Positions 1 through 10,985 of a stretch of 64,000 nt of DNA are shown in pieces. Both the position numbers and the translations under genes were made by a program. How positions within the stretch are numbered: position 1 is the first letter of the stretch; every line of letters starts with the position of its first letter. Location: NCBI RefSeq assembly GCF_041146395.1, contig NC_090989.1, positions 47,890,501 to 47,954,500 on the forward strand. The letters run 5' to 3'. The stretch comes from Eulemur rufifrons. Its lineage: Eukaryota > Chordata > Mammalia > Primates > Lemuridae. Under the pieces are notes generated by a model, which had not been told where the DNA came from, ran no database searches, and saw nothing but the letters and a program-made list of their open reading frames with translations.

Positions 1-1600
1 ATGATTAGATTTTAAAATCCAAACTATTTTTTTCCTTTTGTTAAATGTCTTCTTTTCTTGTTTTACATTTTATAATTAGGAAGATTTATAATTTGTGTTT
101 AATTCTTTAGTGGTTATTGCTCTAAATTCACATATGTACTTAAGTCAATTTCTTGACTTTAGATGAGTTGTATTGAATTCTCACTCTGAAATTTTGTGAT
201 AATTGACACATTCTCTCTTCTCTACCACTTCCTCTCTCAATAATCTACCTCTTTTAAAAATATTTACATTTTTTCTACAATTCTAATTCCCTCAGTCATT
301 AGACATTTCCAGTTTCTTCATTCCATAGTTCCTTTTCTGAGCTTTTCATTTTAATTATTTTTTGTTTTTACTCAAATTGTTTTTTAAAAAAATTTTAATA
401 AGCCTCAGAGATGTTTTATATTTATTACATTTTCACTTTCTCTGATAAGATCTGTTGCTTTTTATTTAAAATTTAGCTACATGTATAATTTTTGAGTCCA
501 ATTTGTTTCCCATAACAATTTATAGACATTGTTGCATACAAGTGGAAAAAAGTTTTCCACTATTATATCTTCAGCAATATTAATGTAAATACCATGATCC
601 CCCATGTGTTTCTTTCCAGTCTATCATCTTCTCTCTAATTACATGCATCTGTTTAATCTTATCTTCTTACTCTTTCTCTCTGACTATATTTATAAAACTG
701 TCTTCTAATTTTAGCTCCTTCTAATGTGGTTGTCATTTCTCTACTGATTTTATTTCATTTTTTGCTTCTATTTATCATCTGTCAAATTATCTTGTCTCCC
801 CTTTGGTTTTCTTTGTCCTCTTTGAACCCTCCAGCCCCTTTCTCCCAGAGTCCAACTTATCTTTCTTTGGAGTTTACTTTCTTTGAAATTTTCTTTCATA
901 AGTTTCTTTGTTATATCTCTTTGTTTGTTTAGTTTTCAACTAATTTTTGCTTCCTATATTCTTTTCTTTCTTCTTTTATAATACATCAGTAAAGACCATG
1001 TATTGGCGTCTTTCTGAATATTGTTCGTCTTTATTTTTTAAGTGTTTTTATTTTTATTAAAATATTTAATAATATTTTATTTTTGCCAAAAATCAAACTT
1101 CTTAGCTTCTCCTTCTGTCCAATCCTGTGTCCCTTACTTTTATGCAAGACTTATTACAGATGTTGCTCCCCATTAAACCACCTGCATGCAAAGCTCTGTC
1201 TTGGGGTGTATTTCTAGAGAATCTGACTTACCCATGTACCAGCTGGCATAGAGGCGGAAAGAAATGGCCCCTGTTCTCTTCTTTTAGATGGTGGTATAAT
1301 GAGATAAGCAAATGATGAGCTTGCTGGTAGATATTATTATTAAATGTACTCCCATTTTATAGTTTGTTTTAACTAAGTTTGATTTTTAAATTTTATATGT
1401 TTAGATATATGATGTGATCTTTATTTGTATTCTTGTCCCAGGTCCCACAGATGTTTGGAGTGGGCCTGCTCTCCCCTCTTTATTTTTATTATATTAGCTA
1501 GTCTCTGGTGTAGAGGAACACTGTTGGTTTTACAATACCATCTTGTATCTGGCAAAGAGGCTGAGCTATATAATTGGTTCTGTGACTTTGCCTGATGATG
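1..1600. other. AT-rich unassigned DNA
   Basis: This stretch is rich in A and T with many T-runs on the plus strand. I see no gene, RNA gene or clear repeat boundary. The T-rich strand bias resembles very old antisense L1 sequence, but I cannot align it to a specific L1 part by eye. Short open frames here are T-rich, lack any known domain and look like chance. Confidence 0.5.
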
Positions 1601-2010
1601 TTATTGGCCTGTTCTTCTTGTTGTTTTAATACCTTCAATAACTATAGTAATAATTATTTAATTTTTACTCTTAATCCTCATATCTTTTATGCTTTTCTCT
1701 TTTCTTATGGTGTTGGCTAAATTATGCAATACCATGTTAAGCATTAGTGGAATCCTTGTTTTATTGTGATCGTCATGGAAATGTGTATAAAATTTTTCTA
1801 ATAAGCAAGATTTCTGTTATAGGATTTTTGGTATAAAGCCTTTATCTGGGTAAAAGTGGTTCTTTTGTTTTTCTAGTTTTCTGAGTTTTTTTAAAATGTA
1901 AATAGATATTGAACTTTAACAAATATTCTTTTAAGTGTATTTAGACCCTCATAATTTTTCTCTTTTAGACAATTAATATGGTAAATGATAGTGACAGGTT
2001 TTTTTTTTTT
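1600..2010 (-). repeat. Decayed antisense L1 ORF2 remnant
   Basis: Read on the minus strand, this stretch resembles the reverse-transcriptase part of an old L1 ORF2. The plus-strand wording (a run near 1710-1790 on the 'recorded as last copy, then decoded as tattered ORF2' pattern, and the segment near 1970-1990 with 'ttaatatggtaaat') matches antisense ORF2 seen better preserved at 41-44 kb in this window. It is heavily mutated, with no open frame. The family is an L1M-type guess. Confidence 0.4.
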
Positions 2011-2029
2011 TAGTGTGGAACTATCTTTT

Positions 2030-2585
2030 CATTTCTTTTAATATTTTTTATTTGTATAAATTTATGGGGAACCAGTTGTAACTTGGTTACATAGATATAT
2101 TGCATAGTGGTGAAGTCAGGGCTTTTAGTGTATTCATCACTGGAGTAATATATATTGTAACCATTAAGTAACTTCTCATCATCCACCTCCCTCTCATCCC
2201 CCTATCCTTCCAAGTCTCCAATGTCTATCATTCCATACTCTACTTCCATGTGTGCACATTATTTAGCTCCCACTTAATAGTGAGAACATGTGGTATTTTG
2301 TCTTTCCTGGTCTGAGATGTTTCACTAAAGGCAATGGCTTCTAGTTCCATCCATGTTGCTGCAAAAGATATGATTTCATTCTTTTTATGGCCAAATAGTA
2401 TTCCATTATGTATATATACCACATTTTCTTTATCCAGTAATCCACTGATGGATACTTAGGTTTATTCCATGTCGTTGCTATTGTGAATAGTACTTCAATA
2501 AATATATGAGCTCAGGTATCTTTTTGGTATACTGATTTCTTTTTCTTTGGATAGATACCCAGTACTGGGATTGTTAGATTGATTT
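2030..2585 (-). repeat. Old L1 3' end, antisense
   Basis: On the minus strand this reads as the end of L1 ORF2 and its 3' UTR. The plus strand shows the antisense signatures of the ORF2 C-terminus: a segment for 'YYSAI..' and 'WELEAIAFSETSQ' (codons around 2300-2370), the 'ccatccatgttgctgcaaa' wording, and 'cccagtactgggattg' near 2560. The left end (about 2030) begins with a T-run, the complement of the poly(A) tail. It is 5'-truncated near 2585. Divergence suggests an L1 of the L1MA/L1PB age class, much older than the L1 at 4.9 kb. Confidence 0.7.
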
Positions 2586-2649
2586 TCTTCATCTCTGAAT
2601 GAGGTTTCCTAAGTCTGGGCCACCTATTTGCCTAACAATGGTGTGGGGA

Positions 2650-3028
2650 TGTTTTCTGGACTGAATGCTTTTGTTCCCTCCTCCCTAAAATGCATATGTT
2701 GAAACCCTAACCCCTAAGGTGATGATATTAGGAGATAGGGTCTTTGGGAGGGTTTAGGACTAGAAGAGGTCATAAGGGTGGAACCCTCATGAATGGAACT
2801 TGTGTTCCTGCAAGTGTTCTGAGAGACAGCTTGCTCTGTCATATAAAGACACAGCAAGAAGGCACCATCTATGAATAAGGAAGTGGGCCCTGACCAGACA
2901 CTGAATGTCCCAACGTCTTGAGTCTTCATCTTGGACTTCCCAGCTACTAGAACTGTGAGAAGTAATGTTAGTTGTTTAAGCATTCAGTCTATGGTATTTT
3001 GTTATAGTAGCCCAAGCTGACTATGACA
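2650..3028 (+). mobile_element. MaLR (MST/MLT1-type) solo LTR
   Basis: A solo LTR of the ERVL-MaLR group, an ancient endogenous retrovirus-like family. It opens with TGTTTTCTGGACTGAATG and closes with CTGACTATGACA, fitting the TG...CA ends of LTRs. Inside are typical MaLR phrases: 'tgttgaaaccctaacccc', 'ggtgatgatattaggaga', 'tagaactgtgagaagtaat' and 'tatggtattttgttatag'. No internal region or coding capacity is attached. A clear 5-bp target duplication is not visible. Two related LTRs occur at 21.7 kb (antisense) and 25.0 kb (sense). Confidence 0.75.
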
Positions 3029-3035
3029 GGAAGAG

Positions 3036-4285
3036 TGGGAGGAATAATGCAATCTTGGATTGCAGTCTCAAACAGTTTTCTACCAAAATCTCTCTATCAT
3101 CTTTCCTCTGAGGCAGGTTTCCCCTTAGTTTGTATGTTCCTCTTTTTGGGGATGAAAAGGAGATCCTTAAGGGTTTCAGGGAAGGCTTGAATGTCACAAG
3201 TCCTCCATGTACTCATCTAGTATGTGTATGACTCACACATCTGACCAGCCAGCAGTGGGACTGCAATTGTCACTCACTCTCTCCTCTGTCTTCTGTCACT
3301 TTGCTGGCCTGCTTCCCAAGTTATGGGGCACTATTATTGTTCTTGGCAGATATTCTACCTAGTTTAAGGTTTGGATTTGTGGTGCGTTTCCAGTTTTATT
3401 AGATGTGATGTTTTCTTCACATTTTGTTGCTTTCAGTGTGCTTTGGGGAGGACTGGTAAACAAAAAACTATTTTCTCCTCTGCCTTTAATTGGAAATCCC
3501 CACACAAGTGGTTTACTGTTTTTGCAATTCAAAGAAATCTCATTAAAAGTGATTTTAAAGGATTCTTGTGACTTAGTCGTGTGATAAATTTATCAAAATA
3601 TGAATCCACTAGGGCATCGCCAAAGTCACTGAGAAGACTAGGACTTTCTAGCTAGCAATAGAGTCTGTTCAAGGTCATATTCCCAAAACATTTATTATTG
3701 AATCAGTAACTCATAAAGCAGTGAGTTGGAATGTGCAAAAGCAAAGTTTGGGATCAGACTAGCAAGTTGTAATTTCAGCCTAATTAGTTTCAACATTATT
3801 TAGTAGTGAATGAGGGACCCATTCAAGTCTTTACCAGAGAAGTCATTTGGTTAGAACTCAGTTTAAGAAAGATGGATTGGAGAGAGAAGAGAGGAAGGAG
3901 TAGCAGAGAGGACACTGGTTAAGAAGCTGCTGCCATCATTCGGCTGAGAGGTAACATCTTTTGGAGTTTGTCTTATATTTCTCACTCACTACTTCAGATT
4001 TACCAATCCTGTATTAAATAGAGAATAAAAGGAGGAAAATATTACTTATGTTTTGGCGGGTTCTCTAATGTAAATGACATTTCTCTCAATGCCTCACTTC
4101 TTGTCGGTCAATTACTGAAATATCATAATTCTAATTTTTAGTCAGATGCAGTTATTAACTACCTGAAATACATGTAATGACACATTTATTAATGATATGT
4201 TCCTACTTTGGAAAACACACTGTTGGACATTTGGGGAGAAATGGGGAGTAGAACGTTGTTTTACTCTCAAGAAGCATGCATTCGA
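3036..4285. other. Unassigned non-coding DNA
   Basis: I see no gene and no repeat I can name in this stretch. Base composition is mixed, and the reading frames are short and lack homology signals. It is a plausible unique spacer between the MaLR LTR and the MLT1-like scrap. Confidence 0.5.
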
Positions 4286-4289
4286 TAGT

Positions 4290-4440
4290 GTGATTGGCAA
4301 AATAATGGCCCTCCAAAATATGTCCACATACAATCCTCCGCAACCTGTGAATATGTTACTTTCCATGGCAATGGGACTTTCCAGATGTAATTAAGGTTAA
4401 GGACCTTGAGATGAGGATGACCAAAGACCTCTAAGTGTTG
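4290..4440 (+). repeat. MLT1-like LTR fragment
   Basis: The sequence 'aatatgtccacatacaatcc', 'aacctgtgaatatgttac' and 'ttccagatgtaattaagg' followed by 'accttgagatgaggatga' follows the 5' half of MLT1-type MaLR LTRs. Only about 150 bp are recognisable. The 3' half is missing or too diverged. Family naming is from memory of the repeat consensus and is tentative. Confidence 0.5.
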
Positions 4441-4449
4441 AGAGCAAAA

Positions 4450-4620
4450 GAGGAATTAAGAAAGACTTCAAGAAGGAGGGACATTTGATCTGGGCTTTTA
4501 AGGTTGAATAAAATTTCAAGAAGGAGAGATGAAGCAGACGGATTTCAGGCAGAAGGAATAGGATGAAAAGAGGCAAACAAGTGTGAAAATATGTACTGTG
4601 ATTGGGAAATGTGGATAGAT
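4450..4620 (+). repeat. L2-like fragment
   Basis: The text 'acatttgatctgggctttta', 'gaaggagagatgaagcagac' and 'ttcaggcagaaggaatagg' resembles the common LINE-2 stretch about an ingroup of 'gagctgggcctt...ggcagagggaa'. It is short and diverged. No coding frame is preserved. Confidence 0.45.
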
Positions 4621-4879
4621 CAGTATCACGGTATATGTGATTAGATTGATATTTAAAAAACATTTCTTTTTTATTGAATATTTTTATTGAATCATAAATT
4701 AAAAAATAGTCAGAATGCAAGGATATTGACAAACTTAGGTCAGCACTAGACTGTGAAAAGTTTTTAATATCAGGCAAATTCTATTATCTTTATTCAATGT
4801 ACATTAAACATAACATATGCATATATTAAAAATTTACTGCTATTTTAAAAAATGTGGAGCTTTGGTCAAAGCTTACTTT

Positions 4880-4893
4880 AAAAAGGGGAACTG
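4880..4893 (+). repeat. L1 target-site duplication, left copy
   Basis: The 14-bp sequence AAAAAGGGGAACTG lies directly before the 5' end of the full-length L1. Its partner AAAAAGGGGAATTG lies directly after the A-rich tail, at 11301-11314, with one mismatch. The base context TT|AAAAA fits L1 endonuclease nicking at a TTTT/AA-like site on the other strand. Confidence 0.8.
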
Positions 4894-6128
4894 GGAAAAA
4901 AACTTGGGGAAAAAGATGGCGGAGTGGTAGTGACCTCCTGGATTCGTGCTCCCAAAGAGGAAGGCATGGATCTCCGCCTGCCACAACGCTAGAGGTTCGC
5001 TCCCCAGCAAGAACGGTGGTGTGAATCCACAGAGAATCAGTGTGGGACACAGAGAGCAAGAAAAGACTGAGGTGATCGGGAAATAAGATCGTGAAAATCT
5101 GGAGAGTGTGGGAGGGACAATAGAGAGGGGAGCGGGGGACGGCTGTACCCACCTCACCAGGGAGTGAGGTGGGTTCAGCCCCACAGGAAAGCGGCTTGTT
5201 TCCCCACTGACCTCCACACCCACTCAACTGGGGATCTGCCTGAAGTCGGTGCAGAATCACCGCGGGAGACGTGGGGCTCTGTGGAGAGGAGACATTAGCG
5301 GGAGGCATTTTGGACCCCAGGGCTCTGTGCACGGACTGCAACTGGTGGGAAAGGGTCTGCAAAAAGCTGCAAGGACAGGAGCCTAGTAGACGCTGAACTG
5401 TCTCCTTTACGCGGGTGGCTGGGCTCCCTCGATCCCTGGCTCCTCCGGCCCCTGCCAGACCCTGAGCATTCACCCCCAATGCCAGCAATCTGCAGACAGA
5501 CGGCCATTGTTGGGGTCCACAGCCTAGCTGCTGCGGAGCAATTGGGTACCAGGTAGGTCCCTGGGCGGCTCCCTCCCCTGGTCCGTGGACCCTCACTAGG
5601 AGCTCCACCTTTGTGTGAATACTGAGTGCTTCCCCAGTAGCAAGAGAGTGGAGCGTGGACCTTGCAGACTGTGGGGCGGGGCAGACCATTGACCCCAGGA
5701 GCTGCAGCGGCTGGGGTGCTGGGCGAATGAGGGTGCTGCCCCCCTCCCCCTAGCCACTGTCTTTCGCACAGAGAGAGGCAGAAACCACCTCAGGAGAGGA
5801 AGAGGCAGGGAAAGGGTCACTTTCTGTCTGCATTCAGAACAGCCCAGTGTCTCGACTCTCAAACCGGTTTGGGGTCGGGTTAATTCTCTGGGGCTGGACC
5901 CAACAGGAGGAGCCCCCCAGCGGAGGTAGCAAAATCCTGAACAACATGCGAAGGGCTCTCCCTAGCTACAGAGGAGGCAGCTTACCTGGTGTGCTACACT
6001 GCCTAAGATCGGCACGCACAGCATGCCTCTATACAGACTAAAGCTGAAAGAAGGGATCTTAACAATTCATCCAGATAGGAAGGGCTCAACAAAAGAACTC
6101 TGGGAGTATAAAGAATCAAGCTGAAACC
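4894..6128 (+). promoter_or_regulatory. L1 5' UTR / internal promoter region
   Basis: About 1.2 kb of GC-rich, CpG-containing sequence sits between the insertion point and ORF1. In L1 this region carries the internal RNA polymerase II promoter, and in primates an antisense promoter as well. It contrasts sharply with the AT-rich flank, which marks its 5' edge. A YY1-type motif lies 19 bases from the 5' end. The sense strand lacks a long open frame, while the antisense strand carries unusually long ones (see the separate entry at 4826-5689). Promoter activity is inferred from position and family, not shown. Confidence 0.75.
4913..4922 (+). promoter_or_regulatory. YY1-like site at the L1 start
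   Basis: The motif AAGATGGCGG matches the core of the YY1 binding sequence (AAGATGGC). In human L1 a YY1 site in nearly the same position sets the accurate start of transcription. Here it lies about 20 bases from the inferred 5' end, which supports both the boundary and the promoter role. Confidence 0.6.
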
Positions 6129-7079
6129 TTGCCCTCAAAGAGGATTACTAGTTCTCCACCAATTGACACAAACCAGATTCAAAATAGCAACATGTCACCG
6201 GAAGAATTTCAAATATGGATCATAAGTAAGCTGAATATTTTGCAAGAAAAAATGGATAACCAACACAAAGAAACCACAAAAAAGATCCAGGACTTAGAAG
6301 AAAAATTCACTAAAGAAATTGAAATATTGAAGAAAAATCAAACTGAACTCCTAGAAATGAAGAATTTATTCAGGGAGCTACAAAACACAGTGGAAAGTCT
6401 CAAGAGCAGGGTAGATCAAACAGAAGAAAGAATCTCAGAGATCGAAGATAACACTTTCCACTTAAATAAGTCAGTAACAGAGATAGAGCAAAGAAACAAG
6501 AGAAAAGACCAGAGTCTACAAGAAATGTGGAATTATGTGAAGAAGCCTAACGTGAGAGTTATCGGCATTCCTGAGGGTGAAGAAGACAATAAGCACGGGT
6601 TGGATAAGCTATTTGAAGATATAATTGAGGAAAATTTCCCAGGCCTTGCCAAATCTCTAGATATACAGGTTCAAGAAGCTCAAAGAACCCCTGGGAGATT
6701 CATATCAAATAGGAAGACACCACGTCATGCAGTTATCAGACTGACCAAAATATCCACTAAAGAGGCCCTTCTTCGAGCTGTAAGGAGAAAAAAACAAGTA
6801 ACATACAAAGCAAAGTCCATCCAAATCACGCCAGATTTCTCAACTGAAACCTTACAAGCAAGAAGAGATTGGGGCCCCATTCTCACTCTTCTGAAACAGA
6901 ATAATGCCCAGCCTAGAATCTTGTACCCAGCTAAGCTCAGTTTTATATATGAAGGTGAAATTAAGACATTCTCAGATAAACAAAAACTCAGAGAATTCAC
7001 CAAGACCAGAGCACCTCTCCAAGAAGTACTCAAAACAGAGTTACACATGGTCCAGCACAAGAAAGACCCACGAATGTAA
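6129..7079 (+). CDS. L1 ORF1 protein (RNA-binding chaperone), start codon lost
   Basis: ORF1p is the trimeric nucleic-acid chaperone that coats L1 RNA in the cytoplasmic ribonucleoprotein. The open frame has 316 codons, slightly shorter than human ORF1p (338). The first codon of the conserved reading is TTG at 6129-6131 (then Pro-Ser-Lys-Arg), probably a mutated ATG. The first true in-frame ATG is at 6192 (Met22, then SPEEFQIW). Order of domains: a short N-terminus; a coiled coil over about residues 30-125, rich in Lys, Glu and Leu heptads; an RRM from about residue 130 (NYVKKPNVRVIGIPEGEE); and the C-terminal domain (TLQARRDWGPILTLL, then RILYPAKLSF). No internal stop or frameshift is seen. 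TAA at 7077-7079 ends it, 81 bases before the likely ORF2 start. Confidence 0.88.
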   Translation: MPSKRITSSPPIDTNQIQNSNMSPEEFQIWIISKLNILQEKMDNQHKETTKKIQDLEEKFTKEIEILKKNQTELLEMKNLFRELQNTVESLKSRVDQTEERISEIEDNTFHLNKSVTEIEQRNKRKDQSLQEMWNYVKKPNVRVIGIPEGEEDNKHGLDKLFEDIIEENFPGLAKSLDIQVQEAQRTPGRFISNRKTPRHAVIRLTKISTKEALLRAVRRKKQVTYKAKSIQITPDFSTETLQARRDWGPILTLLKQNNAQPRILYPAKLSFIYEGEIKTFSDKQKLREFTKTRAPLQEVLKTELHMVQHKKDPRM

Positions 7080-7160
7080 AACTACTCAAGAGATAAAGAT
7101 AAAAACCCAGTTATCACAATGGCTCAAGAGAGAAAACAGATCAATGAAATTCAACCCAAC

Positions 7161-10100
7161 ATGAGGAACAGCAATCTGTCTCACTTATCAGTTCTCTCAT
7201 TAAATGTGAATGGATTGAATTCCTCACTCAAGAGACATAGACTGGCCCAATGGATAAAAAAATATAAGCCAAGTATCTGCTGTCTTCAGGAAACTCATCT
7301 AACCTGCAAGGATGCACTTAGACTGAAAATAAAAGGGTAGAATTCCATTTCAAGCAAATGGAAGCCAAATGAAAGCTGGCGTGGTGGTTTTAATCTCCGA
7401 TAACTTAGTTTTTAAATCAACAAAAGTAAAGAAAGACAAAGATGGTTACTATATACTGGTGAAGGGTACAATTCAACAAGAAGTCATAACTATACTTAAT
7501 ATATATGCACCCAACTTAGGTGCACCCAGATTCATAAAGCAAACCCTACTTGATCTGAACCAAATGTTAGATAACAACACTTTAATAGCCGGAGACTTTA
7601 ACACGCTGCTGACAGTACAGGACAGATCCTCCAAACAAAAAATAAACAAAGAAATAATGGACTTAAATAGAATGCTAGAACAAATGGGTCTGACTGACAT
7701 CTACAGGACATTCTACCCCAAAACCACTGAATATACTTTCTTCTCATCAGCTCATGGGACATTCTCCAAGATTGACCATATCCTAGGACATAAAGCATGT
7801 CTTAAAAAATTTAAAAATATAGAAATTATACCATGCATCTTCTCAGATCACAGTGGAATAAAAGTAACAATGAACCCTAACAGAAATTCTCATTTCTACT
7901 CAAAGTCATGGAAGCTAAACAACCTTCTCCTGAATGATCATTTTATGAATAAAGAAATCAAGATGGAAATCAAAAGATTCTTTGAATTAAACGACAAAGG
8001 AGACACAACTTATCAAAATCTGTGGGACACAGCGAAAGCAGTCCTGAGAGGAAAATTTATTTCCATAAATGCCTATACCAAAAAGACAAAAACCTTACAA
8101 ATAGACAATCTAATGAATAGACTCAAAGAGCTGGAGAAGGAAGAACAGATCGACCCCAAACCCAGCAGAAGGAGAGAAATTATTAAGATTAAATCAGAAC
8201 TAAATGAAAAGGACAACAATCAAACCATAAGGGAGATTAATAAAACAAAAAGTTGGTTCTTTGAAAAAATAAACAAAATTGACACGCCTCTGGATAGACT
8301 AACCAAGAGCAGAAAAGAAAAAACTCTTATAACCTCCATCAGGAACATGAAAGGAGAAATCACGACTGATGCCACAGAGACACATGATATAATCTATGAA
8401 TTCTACAAAAATCTTCATGCACACAAATTAGAAAACATGGAGGAAATGGAAAAATTTTTAGAAATACGCAGCCTTCCCAGGCTCAACCAGGAAGAAATAG
8501 AATCCCTGAATAGACCAATATCTAGATCTGAAATCGAAACAGCAATAAAAAACCTTCCCAAAAAGAAAAGCCCTGGACCAGATGGGTTCACACCTGAATT
8601 TTACCATACCTACAAAGAAGAACTGGTGCCCATCCTACATAAACTATTCTCCAATATCGAGAAGGATGGGATTCTCCCCAACACTTTTTACCAAGCCAAC
8701 ATAATCCTGATACCAAAACCAGGAAAGGAAGCAACTAAAACAGAGAACTATAGACCAATTTCTCTTATGAATATAGATGTAAAAATTCTCAATAAAATCC
8801 TAGGAAATCGAATCCAAGTGCTTATCAAAAAAATCCATCATGACCAAGTGGCCTTCATCCCAGAGATGCAGGGATGGTTTAACATACGCAAGTCTATAAA
8901 TGTAATTCATCACATAAATAGAAGCAAAAATAAAGATCATATGATCCTCTCAATAGATGCAGAAAAAGCATTTGACAAAATTCAACACCCTTTTATGATA
9001 AGAACACTTAACAAAATAGGCATAGACGGCGCCTATCTAAAAATGATACAAGCCATATATGACAAACCCACAGCCAACATCATACTGAATGGGGAAAAAC
9101 TGAAAGCATTCCCACTTCGAACTGGAACCAGACAAGGCTGCCCACTGTCCCCATTACTTTTCAACATAGTATTGGATGTCCTTGTGAGAGCGAGCTATCA
9201 GGGGCAAGAGAGCAGAATTAAGGGAGTCCAAATAGGGACAGAAGAGATCAAACTCTCACTCTTTGCTGATGATATGATGTTATATCTAGAAAACCCCAAG
9301 GATTCAACCAAGAGACTCCTGGAATTGATCAATGAATTCAGTAAAGTCTCAGGTTACAAAATCAATACACACAAATTAGAGGCATTCTTATATGCCAATA
9401 ACAGTCAAACGGAGAACCAAATTAAGGACTCAATACCCTTCAAAATAGCAACAAAGAAAATAAAATATCTAGGAATATATTTAACTAAGGAGGTAAAGGA
9501 TCTCTATAGGGAGAACTATGAAACACTGAAGAAGGAAATCTCAGAACATGTAAATAGGTGGAAAACCATACCATGCTCATGGATCGGTAGAATCAACATT
9601 GTTAAAATGTCTATACTGCCCAAAGTTATTTACAGATTCAATGCAATCCCTATTAAATTACCAACATCATTTTTCACAGATAAGAAAAAATAATTTTACC
9701 CTTTATATGGAACCAGAGAAGACCCCGTTTAGCAAAAGCAATTTTAAGTAACAAAAACAAAATGGAAGGTATTAATTTGCCAGACTTCAAACTATACTAC
9801 AAGGCTGTGATTATAAAAACTGCTTGGTATTGGCACAAGTGCAGGGACACAGACCAGTGGAATACAACAGAAAATCCAAATATAAAACCATCCTCATATA
9901 TCCATCTAATCTTTGACAAAGCAGACAAAAACATACTCTGGGGAAAAGATTCCTTATTTAATAAATGGTGCTGGGAAAACTGGATATCCACATGTAGAAG
10001 ACTAAAACAGGACACATAGCTTTCACCTCTCACAAAAATCAAATCATGGTGGATAACAGACTTAAACCTTAGGTCGGAAACTATTAGAATTCTAGAAGAT

Positions 10101-10985
10101 AATGTAGGAAAGACTCTTACAGACATTGGCCTAGGCAAAGAATTTATGAAGAAGACCCCTAAGGCAATCACAGCAGCAACAAAAATAAATAAATGGGACC
10201 TGATCAAATTAAACAGCTTCTGCACAGCCAAAGAAACAGTCATGAGAGTAAACAGACAACCTACAGAATGGAAAAAAATTTTCGTATACTACACATCAGA
10301 TAAAAGACTGATAACAAGAATCTATTTAGAACTCGGGAAAATCAGCAAGAAAAAATCAAGCAACCCTATCAAAAAGTGGGCAAAGGACATGAATAGAAAT
10401 TTTTCAAAAGAAGATATAAAAACGGCTAACAAACATAAGAAAAAGTGTTCAACATCTCTAATCATCAGAGAAATGCAAATCAAAACCACAATGAGATATC
10501 ACTTAACTCCAGTGAGAATGGCCTTTATCAAAAAGTCCCAAAACTATACATGTTGGCGTGGATGCGGAGAGATAGGTACACTCATACACTGCTGGTGGGA
10601 CTGTAAACTAGTGCAGCCCCTGTGGAAAGCAATATGGAGATACCTTAAACAGATTCAAGTAGACCTACCATTCGATCCAGCAATCCCATTACTGGGCATC
10701 TACCCAGAAGAACAAAAGTCACTCTATAAAAAAGACACCTGCACCCGAATGTTTATAGCAGCACAATTCACAATCTCAAACATGTGGAAACAACCCAAAT
10801 GCCCATCAATTCATGAATGGATTAGCAAAATGTGGTATATGTATACCATGGAGTATTACTCAGCTATTAGAAATAGCGATATGGCATCTCTTTGGTTCTC
10901 CTGGAGAGAGCTGGAACCCATTCTATTAAGTGAAGTATCCCAAGAATGGAAAAATAAGTGCCACATGTCCTCACCAGCAAACTGA
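7161..10985 (+). pseudogene. L1 ORF2 (endonuclease / reverse transcriptase), three lesions
   Basis: ORF2p nicks DNA and reverse-transcribes L1 RNA at the nick. The likely start is ATG 7161 (MRNSNLSHLSVLSLNVNG); an upstream in-frame ATG at 7119 is less likely. The span of 1275 codons including the stop matches the usual size. Endonuclease motifs: LNVNGLN, CLQETH, AGDFNT and SDHSG (to about 7855). Reverse transcriptase: FADD at 9262-9273, preceded by [10 protein letters not shown]. The C-terminal Cys-rich motif C-x3-C-x7-H-C-x3-C begins at 10551. Lesions: near 7338 a change consistent with a 2-base deletion creates TAG and shifts frame; near 9681 a 1-base deletion shifts it back; at 10017 CAG has become TAG. 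The frames before and after 10017 agree. No full-length protein can be made. Confidence 0.92.

Larger units (their letters stand above)
4826..5689 (-). other. Antisense 287-codon ORF in the L1 5' UTR
   Basis: An ATG at 5687-5689 on the minus strand opens a frame that runs 287 codons to a TAA at 4826-4828. Most of it is antisense to the L1 5' UTR. The last 20 or so codons lie in flanking genomic DNA, beyond the L1 5' end at 4894, so any product would be an L1-flank chimera. The predicted protein is rich in Pro, Ser, Gly and Leu, with no domain I recognise. Primate L1s have a known short antisense ORF (ORF0) driven by an antisense promoter, and this may be an analogue or chance openness in GC-rich DNA. 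A second antisense frame of 88 codons overlaps at 5596-5862. Coding status is unproven. Confidence 0.35.

Noticed and set aside
2650..3028. A complete endogenous retrovirus
   Set aside because: Only solo LTRs of the MaLR group are present here and at 21.7 and 25.0 kb. No gag, pol or env sequence is attached.
4397..4777. 126-codon minus-strand frame
   Set aside because: It covers MLT1-like and L2-like repeat scraps and AT-rich DNA, with no domain or start context. Chance.
9797..10243. 148-codon minus-strand frame
   Set aside because: Antisense shadow of L1 ORF2. The same kind of frame recurs opposite the ORF2 copy at 62.9 kb.
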